Below, in pieces: positions 63,400-64,000 of a stretch of DNA of 64,000 bases. The DNA comes from Clostridium akagii DSM 12554 (lineage in GTDB: Bacteria > Bacillota > Clostridia > Clostridiales > Clostridiaceae): the NCBI RefSeq assembly GCF_000686725.1, contig NZ_JMLK01000007.1, forward strand, positions 186,001 through 250,000. Reading direction: 5' to 3'. How positions within the stretch are numbered: position 1 is the first letter of the stretch; each line of letters starts with the position of its first letter. The notes below the pieces were generated by a model. The model was not told the origin of the DNA. It worked only from the letters and a program-made list of their open reading frames with translations, and made no database searches. The position numbers and the translations under genes are program-made.

Positions 63400-64000
63400 G
63401 TATTAATTATAGTTGTGGAAGTATATTAGTGGAAAAAGAAATAAATGACTATAAAATGGAGCTTAATGGATCAAGCGAAGTTGATATAAAAAGAGAAATT
63501 AAAAGGCTTAAGGAAAACAAAATAAAAGTTCATGAAATAGGTATAGAAAAAACCATAGATATTTTAGATAAATGTGCAAAACTTTGGCTTAATAGAGAGT
63601 ATTCAAATAAGCATATTGAAATGCTTGGCAAAATAACCAACCAAAGTTATGAATTAGTGGCCTATGAGTTAGAGGGAAGCATGAAAATGTTACTTCGAGA
63701 AAATCTAGAAAAGACAATTACCGAGGAACTTGGAAATATAGAAATAATGGATAAGTGGGTTAGTACAAGCTATGGAAAAGTTCACAGAGAGCCAAGAGGA
63801 ATGGTATTCCACAACGTATCTGGAAATGCATTTGTGGTCATACCTATGAGTATAGCTATGGGACTTTTATCTAAAAACTGCAATTTAGTGAAGGTTTCTG
63901 CGGATGAACCTTATTTTTCATATGTATTTTACAAAAGTCTATGTGAAATAGATGAAAGTATAAAAGATAGACTATCAGTAGTTTATTTTGACAGTAGCAA
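63396..64000 (+). CDS. LuxC-like acyl-CoA/acyl-protein reductase (3' truncated by window)
   Basis: The ATG at 63396 overlaps the luxE-like stop codon (ATGA) and the frame stays open to the end of the window, giving 201 residues of a protein that is about 450-490 long in this family. LuxC reductases are aldehyde-dehydrogenase relatives that reduce acyl groups delivered by LuxE to aldehydes with NADPH. The recognisable piece is GKVHREPRGMVFHNVSGNAF followed by VVIPMSIAMGLLSKNCNLVKVSADEP, the nucleotide-binding region; the catalytic cysteine lies beyond the window. No luciferase gene is in view, so the aldehyde would serve another purpose. Confidence 0.82.
   Translation, partial: MSINYSCGSILVEKEINDYKMELNGSSEVDIKREIKRLKENKIKVHEIGIEKTIDILDKCAKLWLNREYSNKHIEMLGKITNQSYELVAYELEGSMKMLLRENLEKTITEELGNIEIMDKWVSTSYGKVHREPRGMVFHNVSGNAFVVIPMSIAMGLLSKNCNLVKVSADEPYFSYVFYKSLCEIDESIKDRLSVVYFDSS

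Noticed and set aside
1-64000. CRISPR arrays, prophage, transposases, tRNA and rRNA genes
   Set aside because: Looked for by eye on both strands; no regularly spaced repeats, cloverleaf genes, rRNA motifs or mobile-element proteins were found.

Overview
The window is AT-rich, with densely packed genes, AGGAGG-type ribosome binding sites and TTGACA-N17-TATAAT promoters. It carries a SAM-I riboswitch, a Trp T-box leader and many clostridial protein families. It most likely comes from the chromosome of an anaerobic Clostridium-like Firmicute; the species cannot be named from sequence alone. No phage, insertion sequence, CRISPR array, tRNA or rRNA was seen.

Layout. 1-2557: end of a sugar ABC importer, a GH113 mannanase-type hydrolase and a divergent GntR/UTRA regulator. 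3020-4750: a sigma-54-activator-like regulator whose AAA+ motifs are eroded. 5032-9305: an orphan sensor kinase, ApbE flavin transferase and a membrane polyferredoxin with two covalent-FMN domains; an OmpR-type repeat box lies over the apbE promoter. 9546-19420: two paralogous ABC-2 exporter modules flanking a NarL-type two-component system and a 6-phospho-beta-glucosidase. 19740-23909: two ammonium transporter/P-II sets. 24161-25504: a MATE exporter behind a structured leader. 25607-28106: metA-metY under a SAM-I riboswitch. 28231-31717: a heterodimeric ABC exporter. 31885-36932: a chemoreceptor and a maltose-type ABC importer, each with a LacI-type operator. 37231-38094: an NmrA-like reductase of foreign base composition. 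38198-39649: gapN. 40443-47281: trpEGDCFBA behind a T-box with two antiterminator/terminator units. 47500-59791: maltose/maltodextrin locus (LacI regulator, GH13, AraC regulator, second importer, debranching enzyme, beta-phosphoglucomutase, GH65 maltose phosphorylase). 59925-64000: zinc-ribbon protein, CheV, methylglyoxal synthase, and a LuxE-like/LuxC-like pair cut by the window end.

How the genes work together. Maltodextrins enter through two importers that lack a local ATPase gene. They are trimmed by the GH13 and debranching enzymes and split by maltose phosphorylase to glucose and beta-glucose-1-phosphate, which PgmB converts to glucose-6-phosphate. Four promoters (chemoreceptor, both importers, enzyme operon) share a TGCAAnCGnTTGCA operator 10-12 bp after the -10 box, so sensing, uptake and degradation appear to form one regulon under the LacI-family regulator at 47500. 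Points of most interest are the extended operator palindromes, the doubled T-box decision unit, the degenerate AAA+ regulator, the flavinylated polyferredoxin system, the MATE leader and the LuxE/LuxC-like pair without luciferase genes nearby.
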